37,640 nucleotides of DNA from JBJXGF01 sp046153015 (GCA_046153015.1 JBJXGF010000397.1:1-37640); one strand, 5' to 3'; counted from the stretch's first letter, positions 1-6,232 are shown. Notes: generated from the letters alone by a model not told the origin. A program made the numbers and translations.

Positions 1-113
1 CAGACGTTTCCCTTCTCGTCTACGTGCGTCACGACTTCTGCCCCAACATGCGCGACCGGCGCGCAGCAAGCAGCCGCTCGACCTCGGCCTCCAACTCCGT
101 GATCCGGACTCGA
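1..113. repeat. terminal direct repeat, left copy
   Basis: These 113 bases are identical to 37525-37637. The last three bases of the window then diverge (agc against cgc). The repeat holds the start of the 272-aa zinc/coiled-coil gene (GTG at 30-32, the rest of that copy missing off the left end) and the 3' end of the 125-aa coiled-coil gene. Genes read across the joint without interruption, so the two ends are adjacent in the real molecule. It is either a true terminal redundancy or the overlap left by assembling a circular or permuted genome. Confidence 0.95.
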
Positions 114-406
114 CGCTCCTTCCCTCCTGCTCGCATCTTCTCTCGCTCAACTTCGTGAGAGTCCCCGTACTCGACCCGGTATATGAGACTCTCCCAGTGC
201 AGGTACTCGGCCGCCCAGAACTTGTCCGATTCCAGGTCGTCGGTTTCGTCTCCGAGGGGACGCCAGACCTCCAGGCGCGCTTCCAACTCCGTGATCCTGG
301 CGCGGGCCTCGTCGCGCTCCCGGCGCAGGGCCTCGTGGGAGTCACGCAACACACGGGGCGCGAAGAACCCCTCGATCTCCTCGGGGGTGAAGATGCTGTC
401 AGTCAT
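29..406 (-). CDS. coiled-coil protein, 125 aa
   Basis: Hypothetical phage protein. The ATG at 404-406 overlaps the stop of the upstream 17-codon ORF (ATGA), which sets this start rather than a longer in-frame one. The protein has a short acidic N-terminus followed by two copies of a heptad-rich module built around RERDEARARITELEAR and RVRITELEAEVERL, separated by a Trp-containing linker. Related modules occur at 2.8-2.9 kb and twice in the gene at 36738-37556. Its stop (29-31) overlaps the GTG of that gene across the genome joint. A helical, probably oligomeric protein is predicted; its function is unknown. Confidence 0.75.
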   Translation of the reverse strand: MTDSIFTPEEIEGFFAPRVLRDSHEALRRERDEARARITELEARLEVWRPLGDETDDLESDKFWAAEYLHWESLIYRVEYGDSHEVEREKMRAGGKERRVRITELEAEVERLLAARRSRMLGQKS

Positions 407-456
407 CGGATGCGGGCGCGTAGCCTGCGGGTGCGCCATCTGCGGATCGGTTTCAT
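403..456 (-). CDS. 17-aa arginine-rich leader peptide
   Basis: A very short ORF coding MKPIRRWRTRRLRARIR (10 of 17 residues are Arg or Lys). A strong GGAGGG Shine-Dalgarno lies 7 bases before the ATG. The ATG overlaps the stop of the 100-aa gene upstream (ATGA), and its own stop overlaps the ATG of the 125-aa coiled-coil gene (ATGA). These two exact junctions are the main evidence that it is translated. It may serve only to couple translation, or it may be a nucleic-acid-binding peptide; no homology is claimed. Confidence 0.5.
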   Translation of the reverse strand: MKPIRRWRTRRLRARIR

Positions 457-755
457 GTCGTCGCCCTCCATGCTCGTCGTGTTCCTGGCACGCGTTCCTT
501 GACGACTTGCCAGACGGGGCCGCCTTCGCATTCCCCGCTGCAGCACCAGGCATCGGCGAGGCTGTTGTATTCCGGGCAGCGGTGGTGCGCGATCACCCAC
601 ACCGGCTCGACGCTGTCGGAGTAGTAGCGGAGCACTGCCAGAGCGTGCGTGCGTCCGTTGCGGCCGGGCTGGCCGCGCCAGTAGCTGTCGCCGTTCCAGC
701 CGTCCACGATCTCGCCGGCCGGGAACACGTGGTCGAGCGGGTGCTCAGTCGGCAT
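453..755 (-). CDS. hypothetical Cys/His-containing protein, 100 aa
   Basis: Unrecognised small protein. The ATG at 753-755 follows a good AAGGGAG Shine-Dalgarno at 8 bases. It contains aromatic-rich segments (DGWNGDSYWRGQPGRNGRT) and a central HHRCPEY...CCSGEC cluster that could bind one metal ion, though the spacing is not a standard zinc finger. The stop overlaps the start of the 17-aa ORF. It follows the Acb2-like gene in what looks like a counter-defence or accessory block, so a host-interaction role is possible but not shown. Confidence 0.7.
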   Translation of the reverse strand: MPTEHPLDHVFPAGEIVDGWNGDSYWRGQPGRNGRTHALAVLRYYSDSVEPVWVIAHHRCPEYNSLADAWCCSGECEGGPVWQVVKERVPGTRRAWRATT

Positions 756-1107
756 CGTCGTCTCCCTTCTGCTCCATGGCGATCAGGTCTACTCCGGGCG
801 CCTCGCGATGGCGGCGTTCGCCCAGAACATCGCCTCCTCTAGCTTCGTGAGCGCGAGCGACTTCTCCCGGCACTCGGGCAGGTAGTGGTCGAGCATGTGC
901 GCCATCGAGCCGAGCGCCGCCCTGATGTTCTCGTGCTTGGCGACCTTGCCGCCGGTCGGCGGGTGGTGTTTGAAGTCGTGCGTGATCCGGTCGTAGTTCG
1001 GCCCCTGTTCGGGTTCCATGTGCTCCTCCTTCGTTGGCGGGGCGGGATTGCCCCAAAGCGGTTGTGGTGGCGAGCAGGATGAGTGCGGTGGCGACGATCC
1101 TCAGCAT
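745..1107 (-). CDS. possible signal-peptide ORF overlapping the Acb2-like gene
   Basis: The ATG at 1105-1107 overlaps the cytosine methyltransferase stop (ATGCTGA) and opens with a convincing signal-peptide-like segment, MLRIVATALILLATTTALGQ. After about 28 codons the frame runs antiparallel in sense to nothing known and overlaps the Acb2-like gene in another frame for 230 bases. The segment resembles, at the DNA level, the signal peptide of the 195-aa lysozyme-like gene and the free 20-aa peptide at 2042. I think it is a truncated export signal left by recombination; translation of the full 120 codons is doubtful. Confidence 0.25.
   Translation of the reverse strand: MLRIVATALILLATTTALGQSRPANEGGAHGTRTGAELRPDHARLQTPPADRRQGRQAREHQGGARLDGAHARPLPARVPGEVARAHEARGGDVLGERRHREAPGVDLIAMEQKGDDDAD
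789..1019 (-). CDS. acb2: Acb2-like cyclic-oligonucleotide sponge (anti-CBASS)
   Basis: A 76-aa protein matching the Acb2 family consensus that I know. It has an N-terminal F-x-HHPP loop (residues 16-21), a helix beginning NIR (31-33), and the hallmark C-terminal helix with REKSLALTKLEEAMFWANAA (51-70) then IAR. Family members form compact helical oligomers that bind cyclic di- and trinucleotides made by CBASS (and related) immune synthases and so block effector activation. The ATG is preceded by an excellent AAGGAGGAG Shine-Dalgarno. It sits between a DNA methyltransferase and small unknown genes, consistent with a counter-defence locus. The assignment rests on motif recall; binding specificity cannot be predicted. 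Confidence 0.87.
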   Translation of the reverse strand: MEPEQGPNYDRITHDFKHHPPTGGKVAKHENIRAALGSMAHMLDHYLPECREKSLALTKLEEAMFWANAAIARRPE

Positions 1108-2045
1108 GCGATCAGCCTCCTGCCGATCCACTCGATGACGTTGACGGTGACGGCGTCGCCGAGCGCTGCGTACCGGCGCGAGTCGGAGTGTTTGCCCACG
1201 AGTGTCCAGTCGTCTGGGAACGCTTGGAGTCGTTCGCATTCCCGGGCAGTGAGGCGACGGACACCGGCGGCGGTGAGCGCTCCGATGGTGGCGCACCCTT
1301 CCCAGTAGCGGTCGGGCACTAGCTGTCCTCCTCCTGCGCAGGCGTCGTCGAGACGGCTTGCAGAGCGGCCAGCAAGGGCGGCGGTAACCTCCGGCCCCGC
1401 TTCTCCGCGCGCCTCAGGATGCCGGTGGCAGCGCGTGCCGACAGCGAGTACCTCGGCGCAACGTTCGCCTCGAGGATCGTGCTCAGCGGGGGTTGCGAGG
1501 ATGAACACGCGTCGCCGTCGCTGGGGCACTCCGAAGTAGCGGCTGTCGAGAATGCGCCATGCGCCCACGTACCCGATCCGGTCCATCGAGTCGATGAGCG
1601 CGGCGAAGTCGCGGCCGTGATTGGAACTGAGTAGCCCGGGGACGTTCTCGATGAGAGCCCAGCGGGGTCGAACAGTGTCGATGATTCGGTGGAACTCCCA
1701 CCAGAGGCCGGAGCGTTCTCCGGCGAGGCCTGCTCGTTGTCCGGCGACGGAGAGGTCTTGGCAGGGGAACCCGCCGCAGATGAGATCAGGACGAGCGGGT
1801 AGCCCTGTCCCGGCTTCCCTCCCCCCGTCGTTAGCTGCCGTGACGGGGTCAGCAGCAGTTCGGCTCGTTGGTTCTCCGACACGAACTGCACGGACGTCAT
1901 CGGCGCAGGGGACGCCGGGGAACCGTTCGGCGAGGACGGCTCGCCGGTATTCGTCGGCTTCGCATTGGAGGTCGATGCGCCATCCGGCTCGTTCGAGTCC
2001 GAGGTCGAACCCGCCGATTCCCGTGAACAGCGACCAGGCATTCAC
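1101..2045 (-). CDS. C5-cytosine DNA methyltransferase
   Basis: Transfers a methyl group from S-adenosylmethionine to C5 of cytosine in DNA, probably protecting phage DNA from host restriction. All main motifs are visible in the 314 aa: I (SLFTGIGGFDLGLE, 5-18), IV with catalytic Cys95 (GGFPCQ), VI (ENV, 133-135), VIII (QRRRRV, 175-180), IX (RECERLQAFPDDW) and X (LGDAVTVNV, with Asp in place of the usual Asn). The region between VIII and IX, where the target recognition domain lies, is short (about 80 residues). The GTG start at 2043-2045 overlaps the stop of a 20-aa peptide ORF (GTGA). No cognate endonuclease is nearby, so it is an orphan enzyme. Confidence 0.95.
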   Translation of the reverse strand: MNAWSLFTGIGGFDLGLERAGWRIDLQCEADEYRRAVLAERFPGVPCADDVRAVRVGEPTSRTAADPVTAANDGGREAGTGLPARPDLICGGFPCQDLSVAGQRAGLAGERSGLWWEFHRIIDTVRPRWALIENVPGLLSSNHGRDFAALIDSMDRIGYVGAWRILDSRYFGVPQRRRRVFILATPAEHDPRGERCAEVLAVGTRCHRHPEARGEAGPEVTAALAGRSASRLDDACAGGGQLVPDRYWEGCATIGALTAAGVRRLTARECERLQAFPDDWTLVGKHSDSRRYAALGDAVTVNVIEWIGRRLIAC

Positions 2046-2104
2046 GTTGCGCTCGCCGTGGTGGCGAGCAGTGTGAGTGCGGCGGTGAGCACGACGAGCC
2101 TCAC
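2042..2104 (-). CDS. 20-aa hydrophobic signal-peptide-like ORF
   Basis: Encodes a start Val/Met followed by RLVVLTAALTLLATTASAT, essentially a bare signal peptide with an A-S-A-type cleavage site and nothing after it. GTG at 2102-2104 overlaps the stop of the 235-aa gene (GTGA), and its stop overlaps the GTG of the methyltransferase (GTGA). This double overlap argues for translation. The DNA is similar to the signal-peptide segment at 36.7 kb and to that at 1.06-1.11 kb. It may be a membrane micropeptide, or a degenerate remnant retained for translational coupling. Confidence 0.45.
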   Translation of the reverse strand: MRLVVLTAALTLLATTASAT

Positions 2105-2808
2105 CCCGCGGCCTCCACGAGCAGCATCCGGTCGAGCAGGCCGAGCGCTGACTGCTGCAACGTTTCGACCGTGGGGCGAAGCGCGGCCCTGGCTGCGGCC
2201 CCGGTTGCGTCCCCGGCTGCGGCCCTGGCTGCGTCCCAGGCTGCGTCCCAGGCTGCGGCCCCGGCTGCGGCCCCGGCTGCGGCCCTGGCTGCGTACCCGG
2301 CTGCGGCCCCGGCTGCGTACCCGGCTGCGTCCCAGGCTGCGTCCCTGGCTGCGGCCCCGGCTGCGGCCCTGGCTGCGGCTGCGCGCTGACGTGCCTCCGT
2401 AAGCGCTGGCATCGCGACCGCGACCGTGTCGGCGGTCAGTGGTGGTAGCGCACGCAGCCCGTGATCGATGCCGGCGAGGTCGAGCCACGCTGCCGCGTTT
2501 TCGCCCACGAGCCAGTCGGACGCCATCCACGCCCGCCGCGTCTGCACCTCGCGGATGGAGCGCGACCCGATGAGCCGGGTGAGCAATGGCACGAGCAACC
2601 TGTCCCTGTCTCGATCTTCGAGGTCGTCGTTCCACTTCCTGATGAACGCGGCGATCACGGGGCATGCGCACCGGGGGTGGTCTGTCCATTCCTCCCCGGC
2701 CATGTATGCGACGGCTTCCATCGCGCACCACTTCTGCTCCTGGTTCGGGTCGTGGCTGCCCGCGTGCAGGTGGATCTCGTCGGCGGGAAGAGGGTTGACG
2801 ATGGTCAT
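2101..2808 (-). CDS. conserved phage protein with Ala-rich tetrapeptide repeats
   Basis: A protein of 235 aa with a strong GGAGAAGGAG Shine-Dalgarno. The N-terminal ~115 residues carry the pattern CAMEAVAYMAGEEWTDHPRC...VIAAFIRKWND, which I recognise from many actinobacterial and phage proteins of unknown function; the Cys, His and Asp residues could form a metal site. From about residue 140 to 205 it becomes a run of four-residue units (GAAA, WDAA, GYAA, RAAA), coded by 15 near-identical 12-bp units. This is predicted to be a long helix with a Trp/Tyr/Asp stripe. A globular C-terminal cap follows. Function unknown. Confidence 0.8.
   Translation of the reverse strand: MTIVNPLPADEIHLHAGSHDPNQEQKWCAMEAVAYMAGEEWTDHPRCACPVIAAFIRKWNDDLEDRDRDRLLVPLLTRLIGSRSIREVQTRRAWMASDWLVGENAAAWLDLAGIDHGLRALPPLTADTVAVAMPALTEARQRAAAARAAAGAAARDAAWDAAGYAAGAAAGYAARAAAGAAAGAAAWDAAWDAARAAAGDATGAAARAALRPTVETLQQSALGLLDRMLLVEAAG
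2191..2370. repeat. 15 tandem 12-bp units (in-frame minisatellite)
   Basis: Fifteen consecutive 12-bp units of the form ggctgcg followed by gcccc, gccct, tccca, tcccc, tccct or taccc; unit 2 has ggttgcg. They are read on the minus strand as tetrapeptides ending in Ala-Ala. Since 12 is a multiple of 3, gain or loss of units keeps the gene in frame. The repeat also keeps several other frames open. Confidence 0.95.
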
Positions 2809-2831
2809 GGCGTCTCCTTCTCCTTAGGGGC

Positions 2832-3185
2832 CTACATATCGCAGCCGCTCGACCTCGGCCTCCAGTTCGGCGATCCTGGCGCGAGCCTCGTCGCGCTCCC
2901 GGCGAGATCCACGGGCGGCTGGAACGGCTCCGGGTCAGGGACCCCGCCACCGACGATCCGGGATGCGCGACGCAGCCGGCCCTTCGCGCAGTCGAGGCAG
3001 ACGAGGCGTGGTCGTTTCTCCCCTCCCGGGTAGGTCACCCACACCCACCCGTACTCGAACCGGCACCCGTCCGTGACGGTGCGGCAGTCATCGCACTCGC
3101 CCGAAGGGTGCTCCGGCAGTTCACCCATCCGGTGTGTGCCGGCAAGGTAGGCGTGGACGCAGTCGGGCAACTCGAGTGTGCTCAT
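2832..3185 (-). CDS. zinc-finger-like protein with out-of-frame coiled-coil tail
   Basis: Encodes 117 aa; the ATG at 3183-3185 overlaps the stop of the RuvC-like gene (ATGA). The body has paired cysteines (ECDDC at 30-34 and CLDC at 63-66, with C41 between) typical of a small zinc-binding fold, and no recognised function. The last ~22 codons (ATRLAPGSPNWRPRS...) read the shared coiled-coil DNA module in the wrong frame. In the -1 frame the same DNA gives RRERDEARARIAELEAEVER and then stops at 2824-2826. A deletion or recombination has apparently joined the two parts out of phase; a sequencing error or frameshifting could also explain it. Confidence 0.7.
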   Translation of the reverse strand: MSTLELPDCVHAYLAGTHRMGELPEHPSGECDDCRTVTDGCRFEYGWVWVTYPGGEKRPRLVCLDCAKGRLRRASRIVGGGVPDPEPFQPPVDLAGSATRLAPGSPNWRPRSSGCDM

Positions 3186-3646
3186 GCAGACGCCTCCCGT
3201 ATCGCTTCCTCGTTGATGACCTGTGCGGCCCGCGCCAGACACCACGCGTCGCACAGGTCTTGCGACCAGTCGGCCGCGGGGACGTGCCGTGCCACGAGGT
3301 CGGCCACCTCCTGCTTGCTGGCGTTGCCGGCGAGGCCGACGTGGCGGCGCCACTCCATCGGGCGCATCCGCCACACGATCACCCCGGACGGAACCTGGTT
3401 GACGATCGCGCCATGGAACGGCAGCAGCGCCGCGGCGGTGTGGAAGCGTCCGGCTGGCCACTCCACGTTGACGATCGCGACGTCATCCCACCCGCATCTG
3501 ATCTCTCGGACGGCGCGGAGCCGGGTCAGCGCGTCGCTGCCGGCGAGAGCCCACGTGAACGCGCGTGCCCGCTCCGGCCTGTCCTCGTCGATGAGGCAGA
3601 CGTGGACGCCGTGGGTGTCGAAGTCGACGCCGGCGTAGTAGCTCAC
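3182..3646 (-). CDS. RuvC-like Holliday junction resolvase
   Basis: A 154-aa RNase H-fold nuclease. The first strand carries GVDFDTHGVHVCLID with the first catalytic Asp at residue 8. A Glu follows in NVEWPAGRF (about residue 62), and the C-terminal helix has QDLCDAWCLARAA with Asp130 and Asp133. This is the arrangement of phage and bacterial RuvC-type resolvases that cut branched DNA during recombination and before packaging. The GTG at 3644-3646 overlaps the upstream stop (GTGA), and the encoded start fits directly onto strand 1. It lies downstream of the nuclease and Gp3-like genes, forming a recombination block. Confidence 0.85.
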   Translation of the reverse strand: MSYYAGVDFDTHGVHVCLIDEDRPERARAFTWALAGSDALTRLRAVREIRCGWDDVAIVNVEWPAGRFHTAAALLPFHGAIVNQVPSGVIVWRMRPMEWRRHVGLAGNASKQEVADLVARHVPAADWSQDLCDAWCLARAAQVINEEAIREASA

Positions 3647-3843
3647 GCCGCCGCTTCCCCGTACCCGCCCCAATCACACGTCGCCGGGTCGTACCGGAGC
3701 ACCAGTTGGCCCGGCAGCACCGTCCCCGACGAGGGCGCCTGGCGGTGGCCCAGCAGCAGCAGAGCGCACCGCGCCAAGTCATGCTCCAGGTCGTGTCTAG
3801 CCTCAGCGGCCTCCGCGTCCGTGAGCCACGTGAGTGCGGTCAC
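3643..3843 (-). CDS. hypothetical protein, 66 aa
   Basis: Unrecognised small acidic protein. The N-terminal half is a predicted helix (WLTDAEAAEARHDLEHDLAR), followed by a short beta-rich C-terminus. GTG at 3841-3843 overlaps the stop of the 47-aa membrane peptide gene, and its stop overlaps the GTG of the RuvC-like gene. A much longer in-frame extension upstream is Arg/His-rich and overlaps neighbours, so I reject it. It may be an accessory factor of the resolvase, based only on position. Confidence 0.65.
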   Translation of the reverse strand: MTALTWLTDAEAAEARHDLEHDLARCALLLLGHRQAPSSGTVLPGQLVLRYDPATCDWGGYGEAAA

Positions 3844-3983
3844 TGGTCGCGGTTCTGGTCGTAGGGTCGGTTGCCGCGGCCGGTGGCGATGAGGCTGCAC
3901 AACGCGGTGAGGAACGCGACGATGACGAGGGTGGTGGCGGCGCCGGCGAGGAACGACCACACGCTGAACCCGAGCGGGGTCAC
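3840..3983 (-). CDS. small single-span membrane protein, 47 aa
   Basis: A short ORF: residues 6-33 form one hydrophobic segment (FSVWSFLAGAATTLVIVAFL...), followed by a charged tail GRGNRPYDQNRDQ. GTG at 3981-3983 overlaps the upstream stop, and its own stop overlaps the next GTG; both are GTGA junctions. This kind of small early membrane protein is common in actinophages. Exclusion or host-membrane functions are possible, but nothing in the sequence decides. Confidence 0.65.
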   Translation of the reverse strand: MTPLGFSVWSFLAGAATTLVIVAFLTALCSLIATGRGNRPYDQNRDQ

Positions 3984-4246
3984 GCGGCCTCCCCCATCTC
4001 GTCCCCTCTCGGTGGCGGTTGGATCATTCCGGTGCGGAACATCGCGTCGATCTCGAGGTGGGCGCGCACCGTGGCGCGGCACCCGTCCATCGCCTGCAAC
4101 ACCGCCGACCACAGGTCCGCCTGCTGCAACTGCGTGAACGGGCGGCCTTCCTCCTGCGCGTTCGTGACCGCGATCAGGACGGCGTCGGTGACGCGCTCGT
4201 GCAGGATCACGGACACCTGGCCGGCGAGTTCCTCGGCGAGACTCAC
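3980..4246 (-). CDS. hypothetical helical protein, 88 aa
   Basis: Not recognised. It is almost entirely predicted alpha-helical, with an amphipathic N-terminal helix (SLAEELAGQVSVILHERV) and a long central helix containing LQQADLWSAVLQAMDGC. The C-terminus is polar and proline-rich. GTG at 4244-4246 overlaps the stop of the Gp3-like gene (GTGA). The tight coupling suggests production alongside the recombination proteins. Confidence 0.65.
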   Translation of the reverse strand: MSLAEELAGQVSVILHERVTDAVLIAVTNAQEEGRPFTQLQQADLWSAVLQAMDGCRATVRAHLEIDAMFRTGMIQPPPRGDEMGEAA

Positions 4247-5235
4247 GTGGCGGCGCCTTGGATCGCTGCGATGACGGCGTCGTAGCTGTCACGGGACGGG
4301 ATGCCGCTGGTGCTGTCCTGCCCGGTGACGTCGACGAGGATGCGTTTGACGTGCTCCTGGTCGACGCTGTGTTCGCGGGCGATCGCGAACAGGCGCTTGC
4401 GTTGCGCGTCCGAGATCCGGTAGGCCGCCGCGTCGGGTTCGGGTGCGGGCTCGGGGACCGGGCCGACGGCTGGCGGCAACGGTGCGGCGGGCCCGATGTC
4501 GGCCTGCGCGTTGCGGCGCGGCGCACGCGCCGGGGGAGGCTCGTTCGCCTGCTCCAACGCCCTCGACGCCGCCACCACCGGCGGAGTGCCGGCCTGCACC
4601 GGCGTGTACCCGGCCGGCGCGTCACCGCCCATCAGGGCGAGCAGCGGCAGGTCTGCGTCGAACACCGGCACCACAAACGACTTCGTCTCCCCGTCTCGTT
4701 TCGCGGTGCGCCGCTCCAACCTCAGCTTCACCGCGACCCGCGGGCCGAGCTGCTCGAGGAGTTCGACCATGCCGGGGAGCTCGTCGGCGGCGTACTCACC
4801 GCCGGTGTCGAGTCGCCACACGCCGAGGCCGGGGATCCGGGGGAGCATGACGCTGACGCGGCTCGTGACCTTGCATTCCCGGTTGTCGGGGTCACACTGG
4901 CACGTTTGGTCGTGGAGGAGTTCGGTGGCGCCGTCGCAGCGGCGTTGGCACCCTCCCCCGCTCCACAGTTCGTACCACTGCGTGACGGTGGCGCCGGGTG
5001 GGATCATCACGTCAAGCGCGTTCGTGTCGGTGGTGAGCTGGTACTGGTCGTCCCACGCTTCGACGGTGCCGCCGTAGATGGTGGCGGCGGCTTCGAGGCG
5101 TTCCCGGACACGGCTGGTGAGCCTGAAGGTGTCGAGGCTTGCCGGGTACGTCTTGCCGCTGCTCGAGACTCGTTTCTCGCCCATGCGGATCCGGCCGATC
5201 TCGGTGATGCGACGCTGCCGGTCGATGATCGTCAC
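4243..5235 (-). CDS. Gp3-like / recombination-directionality-factor family protein
   Basis: A protein of 330 aa with the consensus of the phage family named after phiC31 Gp3. It opens IIDRQRRITEIGRIRMG, followed by KTYPASLDTFRLTS, a YGGTVEAW loop, QWYELWSGGGCQRRCDG, further Cys residues (CQCDPDNREC) and LPGLGVWRL-like strands. The cysteine cluster probably binds zinc. The middle (about 240-270) is Pro/Ala-rich, and the C-terminal ~55 residues form a small helical domain (ISDAQRKRLFAIARE). phiC31 Gp3 switches its serine integrase to excision, but no integrase is visible here and the gene adjoins an exonuclease-like gene, so a recombination/annealing role is as likely. GTG at 5233-5235 overlaps the upstream stop. 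Confidence 0.75.
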   Translation of the reverse strand: MTIIDRQRRITEIGRIRMGEKRVSSSGKTYPASLDTFRLTSRVRERLEAAATIYGGTVEAWDDQYQLTTDTNALDVMIPPGATVTQWYELWSGGGCQRRCDGATELLHDQTCQCDPDNRECKVTSRVSVMLPRIPGLGVWRLDTGGEYAADELPGMVELLEQLGPRVAVKLRLERRTAKRDGETKSFVVPVFDADLPLLALMGGDAPAGYTPVQAGTPPVVAASRALEQANEPPPARAPRRNAQADIGPAAPLPPAVGPVPEPAPEPDAAAYRISDAQRKRLFAIAREHSVDQEHVKRILVDVTGQDSTSGIPSRDSYDAVIAAIQGAAT

Positions 5236-5441
5236 GACCTCACCTCTTGGTCGTGGATCTTCCAGAGCTGATCGAGCGCCCACTCGATGTGTAATACGGC
5301 GAGCCGGTAGCTCACAAGGTCGGTCTCGTCGCAGCGCGCGTGCTCGGCGTTGACGGCGCGCAACGCGGTCTGGCACGTGACGATAATGCCGCCGATGGCG
5401 CCGTCACCGGGTGTGCGCAGCAGTTCGGCCTCGCCCCTCAT
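5232..5441 (-). CDS. hypothetical protein, 69 aa
   Basis: Unrecognised. The ATG at 5439-5441 overlaps the stop of the PD-(D/E)XK nuclease gene (ATGA), and its stop overlaps the GTG of the Gp3-like gene. A Gly-rich N-terminus leads into helices containing IIVTCQTALRAVNAEHARC and YRLAVLHIEWALDQLWKIHD. Sandwiched between two recombination genes, it may be a partner of one of them. Confidence 0.65.
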   Translation of the reverse strand: MRGEAELLRTPGDGAIGGIIVTCQTALRAVNAEHARCDETDLVSYRLAVLHIEWALDQLWKIHDQEVRS

Positions 5442-6232
5442 GCCTCGACCGCCTGCTGCACGGGCTTCCCCAACGCGTTTCGGCTCGTCTCCAACGACCA
5501 CCTGGCGACCTCCCGGACGTACAGGAACGTCGCCCACATCTGGTCGTCGACCCGGCACGGCACGAGCTGGTAGTCGCCGGGGGACAGCACCAACGCGAAC
5601 GCCCCATCGACCGCCGGCATCGGCGCGACCTCGACGGTGTCGTCCCACAGGTAGTAGCGGGTGCCGTACCGTCCGTCCTCCCGCTCCGACCCGCGCAACC
5701 CGACGTGCTCACACCGGCTGTAGGCGCACAGTTGCAACGCGACCTCGGGCCATGGCGGCCGTGACTTCTCGCCGGGCAGCTTCTCCGTCGTCTTGATGTC
5801 CAGGACGCACAGTGACCCGTCGATCTCGACGATCGCGTCAAGGGTGCCGGCGTACAGGTACGTGGTGTTGTAGACGGGGGCTTCGGCGGCGTGATAGGTG
5901 GGGCGGTGGTCGGCGAGGAATGCGCGCAGATGCTCGATGTAGGGGGCGAGGTGGGCGGGCACGTCGACGGGGTTGCCGAGCGCGTACTGCTCCGCGACCT
6001 CGTGAATCGACGCGCCCCGCTCCTGCGCCCGCTTGGTGGTGTTCCAGCGGGCGTCGGTGCAGAGCTTGATGGCGCCGTCGCGGTCGCCGGCTCGGACGTG
6101 CGCGGCGAGGATGTCGAGGTGGTCGACCGCGTACTCACCGGCGACCTTCGCGGCCCACCCGACGAGGGCGGGCTTCGGGATCCCCTGCCCCAGGATCGTC
6201 GTGACGGACCACAGCTTCGTGGTGTCGCTCAC
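5438..6232 (-). CDS. PD-(D/E)XK nuclease (Cas4/RecB-like exonuclease)
   Basis: A 264-aa protein. It starts with a KLWSVTTILGQGIPKPALVGW segment typical of phage RecB-family nucleases. A helical region includes a His in ERGASIHEVAE, followed by YAGTLDAIVEIDG (motif Asp near 132), VLDIKTTEK (D-x-K near 147) and a QLCAYS motif near 167. These make up the Cas4/RecB-type active site, expected to degrade or resect DNA ends during recombination. GTG at 6230-6232 overlaps the stop of the 49-aa membrane peptide; an adjacent GTG one codon earlier is also possible. The Gp3-like protein encoded two genes downstream is a frequent neighbour of such nucleases. Confidence 0.85.
   Translation of the reverse strand: MSDTTKLWSVTTILGQGIPKPALVGWAAKVAGEYAVDHLDILAAHVRAGDRDGAIKLCTDARWNTTKRAQERGASIHEVAEQYALGNPVDVPAHLAPYIEHLRAFLADHRPTYHAAEAPVYNTTYLYAGTLDAIVEIDGSLCVLDIKTTEKLPGEKSRPPWPEVALQLCAYSRCEHVGLRGSEREDGRYGTRYYLWDDTVEVAPMPAVDGAFALVLSPGDYQLVPCRVDDQMWATFLYVREVARWSLETSRNALGKPVQQAVEA

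Noticed and set aside
1319..2041. 240-codon minus-strand frame starting with ATG inside the cytosine methyltransferase
   Set aside because: Overlaps a gene with all methyltransferase motifs; Ser/Pro-rich composition marks it as an out-of-frame reading.
2165..2395. Possible CRISPR-like array in the repeated region
   Set aside because: Units are 12 bp, directly adjacent and translated in frame as tetrapeptides; there are no spacers.
2841..2910. Programmed -1 frameshift fusing the zinc protein to the coiled coil
   Set aside because: No recognisable slippery heptamer or downstream structure between the -1 frame stop and the module; recombination or a sequence error is simpler.
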